NCBI GenBank assembly: GCA_044371005.1
Contig: JBILUL010000005.1
Coordinates: 1 to 64,000 of the forward strand
Length of the DNA stretch: 64,000 nucleotides
Origin: UBA2402 sp044371005
Lineage (GTDB): Bacteria > Planctomycetota > Phycisphaerae > Phycisphaerales > UBA1924
Direction of reading: 5' to 3'
Positions 33,548 to 42,873 of the stretch are shown piece after piece. A program made the translations under genes and the position numbers. The notes under the pieces are model-generated. The model made no database searches. It saw nothing but the letters and a program-made list of their open reading frames with translations, and was not told the DNA's origin. Position 1 is the stretch's first letter. Each line of letters starts with the position of its first letter.

Positions 33548-36500
33548 GTGACTGCACGCGCGGACATGCCAGGGGATCCGGGGGCAGCAAATGCCCAGGG
33601 CCTCCTGTTGCTCTGGCGGATGCCTCTGGTTCGCGGCGTTGTCTCCGCGGCACTTTGCCTGCTGGCCCACTGGGCCATGCAGTTGCTCTCACTGACCGAT
33701 GCGCCTCGCCCGGTACTGTTCGTGCCCTGCGGGATTGCGTTGGCACTGGCTTTCTCCACCACGACCACATGGCAGTTTGTCGCCACCCTGACTGGCACGA
33801 CGCTGGGTGCCGTGTGCTGGTGGGGCCTGACCCAGGGTGAATGGAATCTGGGAGCCGTCCACGGTCTGGTGATGCTCTGCGAAATGGTCACCGCGACGAT
33901 CGTCGCCCGACGGATCAGCGGCGGCGACTTGCACGCGCGAACATTCCGCGGCATGGCGTCGTTTGTCGTGGGCTCGGCCCCGGCCGCGTGCCTGGCGGGC
34001 GGCGTGGTTCTCTATCTCTCACTCCGGTACGGCATTCAGATGCCGGTCGAACGGATTGGCGGCGCGGTTCTGGGCCGGGTCGTTTCAGATTTCATCGGTG
34101 CCATCGTCGTGGGCCCGTGCATGATGCGAGCCCTGCTGATCGCTCCGATCGAGAGCTGGGGCTGGAGGTTCATCGAGGGCATCGTGATCGTGATTGCGTC
34201 GGGGCTGGTGAGCATCGGTGTCTTCTCGATCAGCGCCGGCGGCGAGGGAATCGCGCTGGCACTGGCGTTCGCTCCGCTCCCGGTGATTCTGTACTCCGCG
34301 GTTCGGATCGGACAGGCCAACGCATCGCTGTGCATTGCCATCACCGCGGCGGTGCTGCTCATGTTCACGCGTACCGGGAGGGGGCCGCTCAATGCACTGA
34401 TCAGCGATCCCTCGCAGCTCGTGGTGGCGCTGCAGTCCTATCTGGCGATTCTCAGCGTGTCTGCGATGCTGCTGGCAGCCGCGATGCTCGCGGCGCGCCG
34501 CACCGCCAAAGCGCTCCGAGAGAGTGAATCCAACTACCGCAAGTTCATTGCCCAGAGCTCCGAGGGTGTCTGGCGGGTCGAGCTGCCCCGGCCGATCCCC
34601 ACGTCGCAGCCGGCCGATCAGCAGATCGACGAGTTCTTCCGGACCGGTCGGCTGGTCGAGTGCAATGATGCCATGGCCAGAATGTATGGTGCAGCGGATG
34701 CAGGTGCACTCGCGGGCATCCCGCTCTGTCAGATGCTCGTCCCGGAGGATCCGCGAAACGTCGAGTACCTCAGGCAGTTCATCGCCAACGGGTATCACCT
34801 CGAGAACGCCATCTCGTACGAGCGGGGTCTGGACGGCAGCGAGGTCGTCTTCGCCAACAGTCTCATGGGCATCATCGAGAACGGCTGCATCATCGCGGCG
34901 TGGGGGACTCAGCGCGACATCACTTCGACCAAGCGCGCCCAGGCCGCGCTGGAACAGAGCGAGCGCCGCTGGCGGGCGCTCGTGGAACTCACCCCGCACA
35001 TCACCATCCAGGGATACGACATCAATGGCAAGGTGACACTCTGGAATCCTGCGTCAGAGCATGTCTTCGGCTTCACGGCCCGTGAGGCGATGGGCAAGAC
35101 GCTGGATCAGTTGATCTTCGACAAGCCGACCGCCAACCGCTTCAATCAGCTCATTCAGACAATGGCGGCCGACGGCAACCCGTGGGGACCTGGAAAGTGG
35201 GAGTTCACGCACGCGGATGGACGATTGCGCGTGGTCATGTCGTCGATCTTCCCCACTCCCGGCCCCGATGGCTCAATGCAGTTTGTCTGCATGGATTACG
35301 ATGTGACCGAACAGGTGGCCTCCGAGCGAGAGCGGCGGCAGCTCGAAGAACAGCTCCACCGCACCCAGAAGCTCGAAAGCCTGGGGGTCATGGCCGGCGG
35401 AGTGGCCCACGATTTCAATAACCTGCTTGTCGGCGTTCTGGGCAACTCGGCACTGGCGATGTCGCAGCTCCCGGGAGAACATCCGGCCGCCGCGGCACTC
35501 CGCAATGTCCAGGATGCTGCTCGTCGTGCCGCGGAGCTCACGAGGCAACTGCTGGCCTATGCGGGCAAGGCCGGCGGCGAACGCCGGCCGGTGAACATCG
35601 CCGACATCCTTGCTCCGATGCTCCCGCTCATGCGATCGATGATTTCACCGTCGATCGAGCTGGCGACAAGCCGCGTGGATCAGCTGCCCAACGTGCTCGC
35701 GGATCCGACGCAGATCGAGCAGGTGCTCTTGAACCTGATCACCAACGCGGCGGAGGCCTGTGCGGAGTGCAACAGGCCGCGGATCAGCATCCGCATGCAT
35801 GCCATGCGCATCAGCACGGAGACACTCTCGAGTCAGTTCATCCCCGGCAACCTCCCCGAAGGAGAGTACATCTGCGTGGATGTCGAGGACAACGGCAAGG
35901 GCATGAGCTCGCAGGTGCGCAACCGACTCTTTGACCCATTCTTCTCGACGAAGTTCACGGGACGCGGACTGGGGCTCGCGGTCGTCCTGGGGATCGTCCG
36001 CGGCACTGGCGGCGGGATCCGCGTCTCCTCCACCCCGGGAACCGGCACCTTCTTCCGGATCATCCTCCCCGCATGCCACCGCGCCGAGTCCACGCGTGAC
36101 GCAGCCATCATCGAACCCAAGTCGCCGCCATCCCCGCAGATGGTCCACGCGCTGGTCGTCGACGATGAACCAATGGTCGCGCAGGTCCTGGCGCTCTCAC
36201 TCAAGAGCCTGGGCTGGAACGTCGACGTCGCCCGCGGCGGCGATGAAGCACTCGCGCTGCTGGGCACCGCCTCCCCGCACACCCTTGCCATCATCGATGT
36301 GACGATGCCCAACATGAGCGGCACCGAACTGGCATCGCGCATCCGGGCAAGCCGGCCTGGCATGACCCTCCTGCTCAGCAGCGGATACGCCGCCGAGAGC
36401 CTCACGGAACTGCCCGAGGGACTGGTCGACGGATTCGTCGCCAAGCCCTTCACCCCCGATTCGCTTCTTGATGCACTCATGCATGCCCTCAGCACCCGCT

Positions 36501-36553
36501 CTCAGCAGACCCCCGCCGCCTCGGACGCTCCCGGGCATGCCGCTGAACGGTGA
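33548..36553 (+). CDS. Hybrid sensor kinase: membrane sensor, two PAS, kinase core, receiver
   Basis: A 1001-residue membrane kinase. About eight helices in residues 20-330 form a MASE1-like sensor. PAS domain 1 (about 345-480) and PAS domain 2 (about 495-610) follow; the second includes TLWNPASEHVFGFTAREAMG. The dimerisation/acceptor His is in ESLGVMAGGVAHDFNNLL, and the ATPase part has NLITNAAEACAE, VEDNGKGM and GRGLGLAVVLGI. A C-terminal receiver (about 870-985) has ALVVDDEPMV, Asp in LAIIDVTMPNMSG and Lys in FVAKPFTPD. This order suggests an intramolecular or two-step phosphorelay without a visible partner. The GTG at 33548 has GGGGAGG nine bases upstream. Confidence 0.93.
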   Translation: MTARADMPGDPGAANAQGLLLLWRMPLVRGVVSAALCLLAHWAMQLLSLTDAPRPVLFVPCGIALALAFSTTTTWQFVATLTGTTLGAVCWWGLTQGEWNLGAVHGLVMLCEMVTATIVARRISGGDLHARTFRGMASFVVGSAPAACLAGGVVLYLSLRYGIQMPVERIGGAVLGRVVSDFIGAIVVGPCMMRALLIAPIESWGWRFIEGIVIVIASGLVSIGVFSISAGGEGIALALAFAPLPVILYSAVRIGQANASLCIAITAAVLLMFTRTGRGPLNALISDPSQLVVALQSYLAILSVSAMLLAAAMLAARRTAKALRESESNYRKFIAQSSEGVWRVELPRPIPTSQPADQQIDEFFRTGRLVECNDAMARMYGAADAGALAGIPLCQMLVPEDPRNVEYLRQFIANGYHLENAISYERGLDGSEVVFANSLMGIIENGCIIAAWGTQRDITSTKRAQAALEQSERRWRALVELTPHITIQGYDINGKVTLWNPASEHVFGFTAREAMGKTLDQLIFDKPTANRFNQLIQTMAADGNPWGPGKWEFTHADGRLRVVMSSIFPTPGPDGSMQFVCMDYDVTEQVASERERRQLEEQLHRTQKLESLGVMAGGVAHDFNNLLVGVLGNSALAMSQLPGEHPAAAALRNVQDAARRAAELTRQLLAYAGKAGGERRPVNIADILAPMLPLMRSMISPSIELATSRVDQLPNVLADPTQIEQVLLNLITNAAEACAECNRPRISIRMHAMRISTETLSSQFIPGNLPEGEYICVDVEDNGKGMSSQVRNRLFDPFFSTKFTGRGLGLAVVLGIVRGTGGGIRVSSTPGTGTFFRIILPACHRAESTRDAAIIEPKSPPSPQMVHALVVDDEPMVAQVLALSLKSLGWNVDVARGGDEALALLGTASPHTLAIIDVTMPNMSGTELASRIRASRPGMTLLLSSGYAAESLTELPEGLVDGFVAKPFTPDSLLDALMHALSTRSQQTPAASDAPGHAAER

Positions 36554-36662
36554 TTGAATCCCGCAAGATTTCTGTTGATCCGGCCCGCATCGTCCGGGTA
36601 TCATCAACCTCTGAACTCGCAGCACGGGCGTGAATCGCCTGCTCATGAGAAAGGGCCGATCG

Positions 36663-38315
36663 ATGGACATCGCAAGTGCTGGCGCAAACGCGTTGAAGAA
36701 CGCGTCGGGGAGTCGTATTGCCACATCACTGTTCGCAGCGGCGTTGATTGCCGGTGCAGCCTCGCCGGCGGCAGCCTCCGGACCACAGTTCACCTTTGCA
36801 GGCCGCATCAGCCAGTCAACTCCGCCGCTGCCCCCACCGTGGCAGGGCGTCGATGCCGGCGATGAATGGGAGATGACGATCTGCCTCGACCCGCGCGTAC
36901 CCGACCTGTGCGTGCTGCCGGACCGAGGGTGCTACCCGGCCGGTCTCCACGTGCAGATGCGGATCGGCGGAGTCGTGCAGACGATCACCTCACCCGCATC
37001 GGCATTGATCACCATCATCGACACACCTCCCCCACGGGGCGATGGCATGCTTGTGTCCTTCCGTCTGGCCGATGATGCTCTTTGCACACTCACGCTCACC
37101 GACTCCACCGGTGCCGCCTTCGCCTCAACGCTCCTGCCTGAGTGCTCCAGCATCCCCGCAGCGGGCTTCTGGACGACCGCGCAACTCGCCTTCGACCCCC
37201 CGGGCCCCGGCGAAGCAACAGGACGCATGACCCGAGTGATCTGCACTCCCCGACTGCCCTGCGGCCCATGTCCGGACTGCCCGACCGACTACAACCAGGA
37301 TGGCGGCATCGATGGCGGCGATGTCGGTGCCTTCTTCGCCGACTGGGAAGCAGGTCTCCCCTGCGCCGATGTCAACCGCGATGGTGGCGTCGACAACGGC
37401 GACGTCTCCCGATTCTTCCGCCTCTGGGAGAACGGAATCTGCTGCTTCGGCTCGCCCGACTACGACGGAGACGGAGACCTCACCTGCAACGACCTGTGCG
37501 AGTTCCACGCAGACCTGCGCCTGGGCCGCAGCTGCGCCGACATCAACGCCGATGGCATCATCGACGACGCCGATGCCTCCCAGTTCATCGCCGACTACAT
37601 CCGCGCCGGCGGAACCGGCTGCGCCAGCACGGGAGACTTCAATCTCGATGGGCGAGTAAACTGCGCTGACGTCTGCCTCTTCCACCGCGCCTTCGCGGCA
37701 GGCGACCTCGCGGCAGACGTGAACTGCGACGGAGACGTAAGCACCGAAGACCTCATCGCCTTCGATCGCGCCTACGCCGCGGCGGGCGGCCCCCCGTGCC
37801 CGCAGGGTGCCGATTTCAACCTCGATGGAAACGTGGACTGCGCCGATGCATGCGCCTTCAACCGCGCCCTGCAGAACGGCGCGCTCGCGGCGGACTACAA
37901 CTGCGATGGAAACACCGACCTGCAGGATGCGATCCTCTTCCGCCAGGCATTCGAGGAGGCTGGAGGCCCCGTGTGTCCCGACGGCGCAGACTTCAATCGT
38001 GATGGGCGGATTGACTGCCGCGATCTGGGTATGTTCAACGCCGCATTCGCCGCCGGCGATTCCGCGGCGGATCTCAACTGCAGCGGCACGCTTGATGCCG
38101 CGGATCAGCGACGGTTCTTCACGGACTTCCTTGATCTCAGCCGCGATGGCCAGTTGACGTGCCGCGATCTGTGCATTCAGCTCGAACGAGTGAACGCCCA
38201 GCGACCCGCGGCGGACATGAACTGTGATGACACCATTGACCTCGAAGACGTTGCCATCTTCCAGTCGCTGTTTGGCACGTACTACACCGGCCCGAGCTGC
38301 GTGGGCTGTCCCTGA
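36663..38315 (+). CDS. Secreted protein with a tandem array of twelve dockerin-like calcium loops
   Basis: A 550-residue protein. A signal peptide (LFAAALIAGAASPAAA) is followed by a Cys-containing beta domain of about 190 residues. From about residue 205 come twelve DxNxDGxxDxxD loops, e.g. DYNQDGGIDGGD, DVNRDGGVDNGD, DYDGDGDLTCND, DINADGIIDDAD, DFNLDGRVNCAD, DVNCDGDVSTED, DFNLDGNVDCAD, DYNCDGNTDLQD, DFNRDGRIDCRD, DLNCSGTLDAAD, DLSRDGQLTCRD and DMNCDDTIDLED. Cysteines recur in register, suggesting disulfides between loop pairs. It ends SCVGCP. GAAAGGG lies seven bases before the ATG at 36663. It may bind calcium or scaffold surface proteins; the true function is unknown. Confidence 0.85.
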   Translation: MDIASAGANALKNASGSRIATSLFAAALIAGAASPAAASGPQFTFAGRISQSTPPLPPPWQGVDAGDEWEMTICLDPRVPDLCVLPDRGCYPAGLHVQMRIGGVVQTITSPASALITIIDTPPPRGDGMLVSFRLADDALCTLTLTDSTGAAFASTLLPECSSIPAAGFWTTAQLAFDPPGPGEATGRMTRVICTPRLPCGPCPDCPTDYNQDGGIDGGDVGAFFADWEAGLPCADVNRDGGVDNGDVSRFFRLWENGICCFGSPDYDGDGDLTCNDLCEFHADLRLGRSCADINADGIIDDADASQFIADYIRAGGTGCASTGDFNLDGRVNCADVCLFHRAFAAGDLAADVNCDGDVSTEDLIAFDRAYAAAGGPPCPQGADFNLDGNVDCADACAFNRALQNGALAADYNCDGNTDLQDAILFRQAFEEAGGPVCPDGADFNRDGRIDCRDLGMFNAAFAAGDSAADLNCSGTLDAADQRRFFTDFLDLSRDGQLTCRDLCIQLERVNAQRPAADMNCDDTIDLEDVAIFQSLFGTYYTGPSCVGCP

Positions 38316-38386
38316 CCGCCCCACGCCGATCCTGAGACGGGTTCGTTGATGGGCGGCGTGATGGACCTTGTGAAGATCGCTCGAAA

Positions 38387-38425
38387 CGCGGCGAGGTCCC
38401 CAGTGGGCCTCGCCGCGTGCTTTTT
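38387..38425 (+). terminator. Rho-independent terminator after the twelve-loop protein
   Basis: CGCGGCGAGG (38387-38396) pairs with CCTCGCCGCG (38408-38417) across an 11-base loop, followed by TGCTTTTTG. The spacer from here to 38566 must hold the lpdA promoter; none could be assigned safely. Confidence 0.9.
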
Positions 38426-38566
38426 GCCGTGCCGACACGGGAGACTCCCAGAGCTGTGAGCAGATTCGGGGTCGAAGAATGGGTACGGACGGCCCTACAC
38501 TTTCCGTCCCGCTGACACCGGCACTCGAACGGAGTCCGAACCAGCGGATTAGGAGCACGCATTCTC

Positions 38567-40120
38567 ATGGCCGACTCTCACTTTGATGTCATTGTCATCG
38601 GCGGCGGACCCGCCGGATACGTGGGCGCCATCCGGGCCGCCCAGCTTGGATACAAGGTTGCCTGCATCGAACGCGCCAAACTCGGCGGCGTCTGCCTCAA
38701 CTGGGGCTGCATCCCCAGCAAGAGCCTGCTGGCCAACGCCGAGTTGGTCGAGAAGATGGGCAAGGCAGAGGACCAGAAGTTCTGGGGCCTCAAGATCAGC
38801 GGCAAGGTCGAACTCGACTGGGACCGCATCATCGGTCGCAGCCGCGAAGTGGCGGCCAAGCTCAACGGCGGCATCGGGTTCCTCTTCAAGAAGAACAAGG
38901 TGACGCACATCATCGGCAACGCCAAGATCGTGGGCGCGGCAACGCCAGCCAACGGCAACAAGTGCAAGGTGGAAGTGCAGGAGTGCGCGGTCAAGGAAGA
39001 ACTGACCAGCGCGCCCGCGACCCCCGGCAAGACCACGCAGACCCTCACCGCCGATCGCGTCATCGTCGCCACCGGCAGCGTCGCTCGTGACCTTCCCTTC
39101 GCCAAGTTCGATGGCGACCGCATCTGGGGCGCACGCGAGGCCATGTTCAACAAGGAACAGCCCAAGAGCCTCGTCGTCATCGGCGCCGGCGCTATCGGCA
39201 TGGAGTTCGCCTACTTCTACCACACGATGGGCACGAAGGTCACCGTCATCGAGATGATGGACCGCGTGCTGCCGATCGAGGACAAGGAAATCGGCGAGGC
39301 GATGGGCAAGCTCTACAAGAAGCACGGGCTTGACATCCACACCTCCACCGTCACCACGGCCGTCGAGAAGACCGCCACCGGCGTGAAGGTCACCTTCGCT
39401 CCCTCAGTGGGCGGCAAGGCCGATGAATCCAAGAAGCAGACCATCGAAGCGGATCGCGTTCTGCTCGCAGTGGGCGTTGTCGGCCGCACCGATGGCCTCT
39501 GCGATGCATCGCTTGGCCTCAAGATCGAGAAGGGTCACATTCAGACCGACTACCTCCCGGGCAAGACCCGCAACGAGGCGATCGACTACAAGACCAACCT
39601 CCCCGGCATCTACGCCGTGGGCGACGTCATTGGCCCTCCGTGGCTCGCTCACGTGGCCAGCGAAGAAGCCATCACCTGCGTTGAACGCTTCGCGTGGCGC
39701 GAGAAGAAGTGGCACCACGAGCCCTACCCGATCGACTACCACACCATCCCCGGCTGCACCTACTGCCTCCCCCAGGTCGCCAGCGTCGGCTTCACCGAGC
39801 AGAAGCTCATCGAGATGGGCAAGGTCAAGGGCAAGGATTACGAAGTGGGCAAGTACCCCTTCACGGCCCACGGCAAGGCCATCGCCGCGGCTCACACCGA
39901 TGGGTTCGTCAAGATCATCCGCGGCTTGCCCCGCGGCGAAATCCTCGGCGCTCACATCATGGGCGATCAGGCCACCGAGTTGATCGCTGAAATGACCCTC
40001 GCTCGCCGCCTCGAAGCCACGACCGAGGAACTCATCTGCACCATGCATGCTCACCCGACCATGCACGAGGCCATCCACGAGGCTGCACTGGCCAGCGAAG
40101 GCCGCCTCATCCACGGTTGA
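38567..40120 (+). CDS. lpdA: Dihydrolipoyl dehydrogenase (E3)
   Basis: A 517-residue flavoprotein. FAD-binding VIVIGGGPAGYVGAIRAAQL, the redox-active disulfide GGVCLNWGCIPSK, an NAD-binding SLVVIGAGAIGMEFAYFY, the second FAD motif GIYAVGDVIGPPWLAH and the partner-subunit active-site HAHPTMHEAIHEAA are all present. It reoxidises dihydrolipoyl groups of pyruvate/2-oxoglutarate dehydrogenase or glycine cleavage. It is about 45 residues longer than usual because of Lys/Ala/Thr-rich insertions near residues 125-155 and 275-290. No E1 or E2 gene is adjacent; it appears monocistronic, with terminators on both sides. Confidence 0.96.
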   Translation: MADSHFDVIVIGGGPAGYVGAIRAAQLGYKVACIERAKLGGVCLNWGCIPSKSLLANAELVEKMGKAEDQKFWGLKISGKVELDWDRIIGRSREVAAKLNGGIGFLFKKNKVTHIIGNAKIVGAATPANGNKCKVEVQECAVKEELTSAPATPGKTTQTLTADRVIVATGSVARDLPFAKFDGDRIWGAREAMFNKEQPKSLVVIGAGAIGMEFAYFYHTMGTKVTVIEMMDRVLPIEDKEIGEAMGKLYKKHGLDIHTSTVTTAVEKTATGVKVTFAPSVGGKADESKKQTIEADRVLLAVGVVGRTDGLCDASLGLKIEKGHIQTDYLPGKTRNEAIDYKTNLPGIYAVGDVIGPPWLAHVASEEAITCVERFAWREKKWHHEPYPIDYHTIPGCTYCLPQVASVGFTEQKLIEMGKVKGKDYEVGKYPFTAHGKAIAAAHTDGFVKIIRGLPRGEILGAHIMGDQATELIAEMTLARRLEATTEELICTMHAHPTMHEAIHEAALASEGRLIHG

Positions 40121-40146
40121 TCGCATATCACGAAGACTCAACGAAG

Positions 40147-40173
40147 CCCGCGGCAACTCGCCGCGGGTTTTTT
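40147..40173 (+). terminator. Rho-independent terminator after lpdA
   Basis: CCCGCGGC (40147-40154) and GCCGCGGG (40160-40167) form an eight-pair GC stem with loop AACTC, followed by six T. It lies 27 bases after the lpdA stop. Confidence 0.95.
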
Positions 40174-40348
40174 CATGCCCCTGCCACTATTGGCGTCTGA
40201 TAAGAAGTGACCGGTGTCGGGTCTCTCGGGCCCCTGTGCTGGCACGGGGTTCGCATTCTGAGCCCATTCATGAGCCGCGGCGTGCAATGGCGGTGGTCTG
40301 GGTGTTCCAGGCCCTGCCGAAATGACCGCCGCGGCGTGGAGTTGGATC

Positions 40349-41155
40349 ATGTTCGGGCTCAAAGAGTGGCGACGGCGGCGAATCGCATCGCGTCCATTCC
40401 CCGCGGAATGGATGCAGTACCTCAACGAACTGCCTGTCTACCACCGCTTGAACACTGCGGACCAGGCCGAGCTGCGTCGTCACATCGCCATCTTCGTGGC
40501 CGAGAAGACCTTTGAAGGATGCGCCGGGCTGGTGGTCGACGACCGCATGCGGATCATCATCGCAGCTCATTCCTGTATGCTGCTCTTGCACCGCGAGACG
40601 GACTACTACCCCAACTGCACCACCATCCTCATCTATCCCGCTGAGTACATCGCCACAGGCAAGGCGATCGGGCCCGGTGGTGTCGTGTTCGAGACGGCTG
40701 GCGTGCGTGCAGGAGAGAGCTGGCACAATGCGTTTGGATCACAGAGCGGCGGCCCGCTCGTGCTCTCCTGGCGCAGCGTGCAGCGCGGCGCTCATTGCCC
40801 CGACGACGGACACAACGTCGTCTTCCACGAGTTCGCACACCAGCTGGATGGTGAATCCGGCGCGATGGACGGTGCACCGCTGCTCGAGCGGCGCAGCAAC
40901 TACCTTGCGTGGGCTCGTGTGCTGGGCGCCGAGTTCGAGAAGCTGCACGCTTCGATGCGGCAGGGCGTTCCCACGCTCATCAACCCGTACGGAGCCACCA
41001 ATCCGGCCGAGTTCTTCGCCGTCTGCACCGAGCTCTTCTTTGAGCGACCGGCGGACATGAAAGCCATCCATCCGGAGCTCTATGGCCAACTGCAGGACTT
41101 CTACAAGCAAGACCCCGCGCAGTGGATGCCCATGGCGAGGGAACAGTGCGCCTGA
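40349..41155 (+). CDS. mtfA: MtfA-like zinc peptidase (M90 family)
   Basis: A 268-residue cytosolic peptidase. FPAEWMQYLNELPVYHRL, KTFEGCAGLVV and AAHSCMLLLHRETDYYP match the conserved MtfA N-terminal half. NVVFHEFAHQLDGESGAMDG contains the HExxH zinc motif, and NPAEFFAVCTELFFERPADM carries the third ligand Glu. In E. coli, MtfA interacts with the repressor Mlc to modulate glucose uptake; nothing here shows a comparable target. The ATG at 40349 has GGAG seven bases upstream; an ATG at 40322 is an alternative. Confidence 0.93.
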   Translation: MFGLKEWRRRRIASRPFPAEWMQYLNELPVYHRLNTADQAELRRHIAIFVAEKTFEGCAGLVVDDRMRIIIAAHSCMLLLHRETDYYPNCTTILIYPAEYIATGKAIGPGGVVFETAGVRAGESWHNAFGSQSGGPLVLSWRSVQRGAHCPDDGHNVVFHEFAHQLDGESGAMDGAPLLERRSNYLAWARVLGAEFEKLHASMRQGVPTLINPYGATNPAEFFAVCTELFFERPADMKAIHPELYGQLQDFYKQDPAQWMPMAREQCA

Positions 41156-41265
41156 AGTCGAGCCCCCCGATTCCGGGGAGCCTCGGTCCAGTCTGTGCAT
41201 GAACGGTGGATAGTCCGTGGAAGAACCTGACCCGGCGTGGGGCCAATCCAGCATGTGAAAAGCAA

Positions 41266-41293
41266 CAACCCCGCGTCGATCGACGCGGGGTTG
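41266..41293. terminator. Bidirectional terminator between mtfA and fliA
   Basis: CAACCCCGCGTCG and CGACGCGGGGTTG form a perfect 13-pair stem with only AT between the arms, so the loop must open into the stem. On the minus strand it is followed by TTGCTTTTC, on the plus by TGCATTTC. It sits between the convergent mtfA and fliA genes and probably ends both transcripts. Confidence 0.88.
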
Positions 41294-41330
41294 TGCATTT
41301 CAAACGTTGGGAATGCGGTTCGAGCCAGTC

Positions 41331-42209
41331 TTAGTCAACGGGCTCGAGTTCCTTCTCGCGGTGCTGCATCTGGCTCTTGAGGCGGGCGAGGATGGAAGAG
41401 TGCATCTGGCTGACGCGCGACTCGGAGAGATCGAGCGTGGCGCCGATTTCCTTCATCGTCATGCCTTCGTAGTAGTAGAGGATGACGATGAGGCGTTCAG
41501 CGCGGGAGAGGCCCTTGGTGATCAGGTCCTTGAGGTCGCGACGCTGGATGTCGGAGATGGGGTTGCACTGGCCATCGTCCTTGACGACGTCCAGTTCGCG
41601 GATCTCGCGGCCGCCGCCATCGGAACCGCCGAAGCAGCGCTGCGTGAGGCTGCGGGTCATGACGGCGTAGCTGTCGCGGCGGAGCTTGTCGAACTCCTCG
41701 CCCTCCACATTGAGGATCTGAGCGACCTGCTCATCGGTGGGGGTCTGTCCCGTGGCCTTCTCGATCGACTGGCGGGCCTGCTCGACCTTGTTGGTACGGC
41801 TGCGGACAAGCCGCGGCACCCAGTCCATCGAACGCAGTTCATCCAGGATCGCACCGCGGATACGCGGGGCGCAGTAGGTCTCGAACTTGACCTTGCGGGA
41901 GAGATCGAAGGCATCGATCGCGTCCATCAGGCCAAAGAGGCCGGCGGACATGAGGTCCTCGATGTCCACCTCGTCGGGGAGACGGGCGTAGATCCGTTCG
42001 GCGTTGTAGCGCACGAGCGGGAGGAACTTCTCCATCAGGTAGTTGCGGGTATCTTCGTCAGGGTTGGCCTGGTACTTCTCCCACAGATCGTTGATCGGGA
42101 GGATGTCCAAGGGGGAGGGAACGTTCGAGGCCTCTGCGTGCCGGACGGCAAAGCGACCGGAAGTACGAGCCGACGAACCCCTGCGGGACGAAAGTCTGAT
42201 GCTTGACAT
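41331..42209 (-). CDS. fliA: Flagellar sigma factor, sigma-28 type
   Basis: A 292-residue FliA/WhiG-type sigma factor. Region 2 reads NYLMEKFLPLVRYNAERIYA, DIEDLMSAGLFGLMDAIDAF and KFETYCAPRIRGAILDELRS. Region 3 includes RSRTNKVEQARQSIEKATGQ, and region 4 reads LSRAERLIVILYYYEGMTMK followed by EIGATLDLSESRVSQMH. The N-terminal 40 residues are a Ser/Arg-rich extension. GGAG is seven bases before the ATG at 42209. It lies at the downstream end of the flagellar block and would direct late flagellar genes; no FlgM candidate is visible. Confidence 0.93.
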   Translation of the reverse strand: MSSIRLSSRRGSSARTSGRFAVRHAEASNVPSPLDILPINDLWEKYQANPDEDTRNYLMEKFLPLVRYNAERIYARLPDEVDIEDLMSAGLFGLMDAIDAFDLSRKVKFETYCAPRIRGAILDELRSMDWVPRLVRSRTNKVEQARQSIEKATGQTPTDEQVAQILNVEGEEFDKLRRDSYAVMTRSLTQRCFGGSDGGGREIRELDVVKDDGQCNPISDIQRRDLKDLITKGLSRAERLIVILYYYEGMTMKEIGATLDLSESRVSQMHSSILARLKSQMQHREKELEPVD

Positions 42210-42618
42210 GGTCTGCTCCGTGACCCTAAAGCGATGTCTTCCGCTAACCCGGTCTCTTTCCAAAGACCGCGTCATGTTTCAGTGTCCGCCGCGTACGCGA
42301 ATTCCGATCGCCCTCGGCAGACACTACCTCTTCTCTGTCTGACCGAGCCCGCGAATGCGAACCCGGCCTCAATCGCAACGCCGCTCATCCTTGAGCGAAC
42401 GAAAGTCAGTATACAGGAACCAACGGCGTTGCATATCCCCTACTCACGATTTTTCGGGATTTTTTTCATTCCCCTGCCCAGTGGAGCCGAAGGGGCCGCC
42501 CCGCAGAAACTCCCCCCTCATTCTCAAGAGACTCTTCTCCCTTCAACTCCCGAGCCCGAGGCTCAACGGGGTTCATCTTCACAGTCTGCCGTCGTCGTCG
42601 CGTACTCGTTCACACTGT
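42210..42618. other. Intergenic region upstream of fliA
   Basis: This 409-base stretch has mixed composition with an A/T-rich core (TTTTTCGGGATTTTTTTCA near 42450). On the minus strand TATACT at 42413-42408 is a possible -10 element for fliA, but no matching -35 hexamer was found. A plus-strand frame at 42234-42758 shows no family features and overlaps a better minus-strand gene, so I treat it as non-coding. Confidence 0.4.
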
Positions 42619-42873
42619 TCAGACTTCGATTGGCTTCTCTTCAGGCAGCTTTGGAATTGGCCTTGAATCCACGTAGTTTCGCAGGTGTTCCTCGATCACA
42701 TGATTCACGCACGCCGCGGCACCGATGCCCACAAGCCTGCATGCGATCATCGCAATGATGCTGCGGAACACGACGTCCGTCGCGGGGTTGCCGGCGATCA
42801 GACCACTGACCGCGGCGAGCGCGAAGCCAGAAAGGCTGAAGATCGTCGCGATGATGTTGGAGTTGATTTCCAC
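42619..42873 (-). CDS. Small membrane protein at the end of the flagellar block
   Basis: About 84 residues from the GTG at 42873, with two hydrophobic segments (IIATIFSLSGFALAAVSGLIAG-like and SIIAMIACRLVGIGAAACV-like, about residues 6-28 and 36-56) and a charged C-terminus (RPIPKLPEEKPIEV). No known family is recognised. Strand, position between flhA and fliA, and typical codon usage support a real gene, possibly flagellum-associated. A TTG at 42897 would lengthen it by eight residues. The ribosome site is weak in either case. Confidence 0.5.
   Translation of the reverse strand: MEINSNIIATIFSLSGFALAAVSGLIAGNPATDVVFRSIIAMIACRLVGIGAAACVNHVIEEHLRNYVDSRPIPKLPEEKPIEV

Noticed and set aside
36663..38315. 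Cellulosome scaffold or enzyme interpretation of the dockerin-like proteins
   Set aside because: No cohesin, carbohydrate-binding module or glycoside hydrolase motif occurs in this or the other two dockerin-like proteins; the tails look like surface-anchoring modules instead.
42234..42758. Plus-strand frame of 174 codons in the fliA upstream region
   Set aside because: No ribosome site or recognisable domain, and it overlaps both the presumed fliA promoter and a more plausible minus-strand membrane protein gene.
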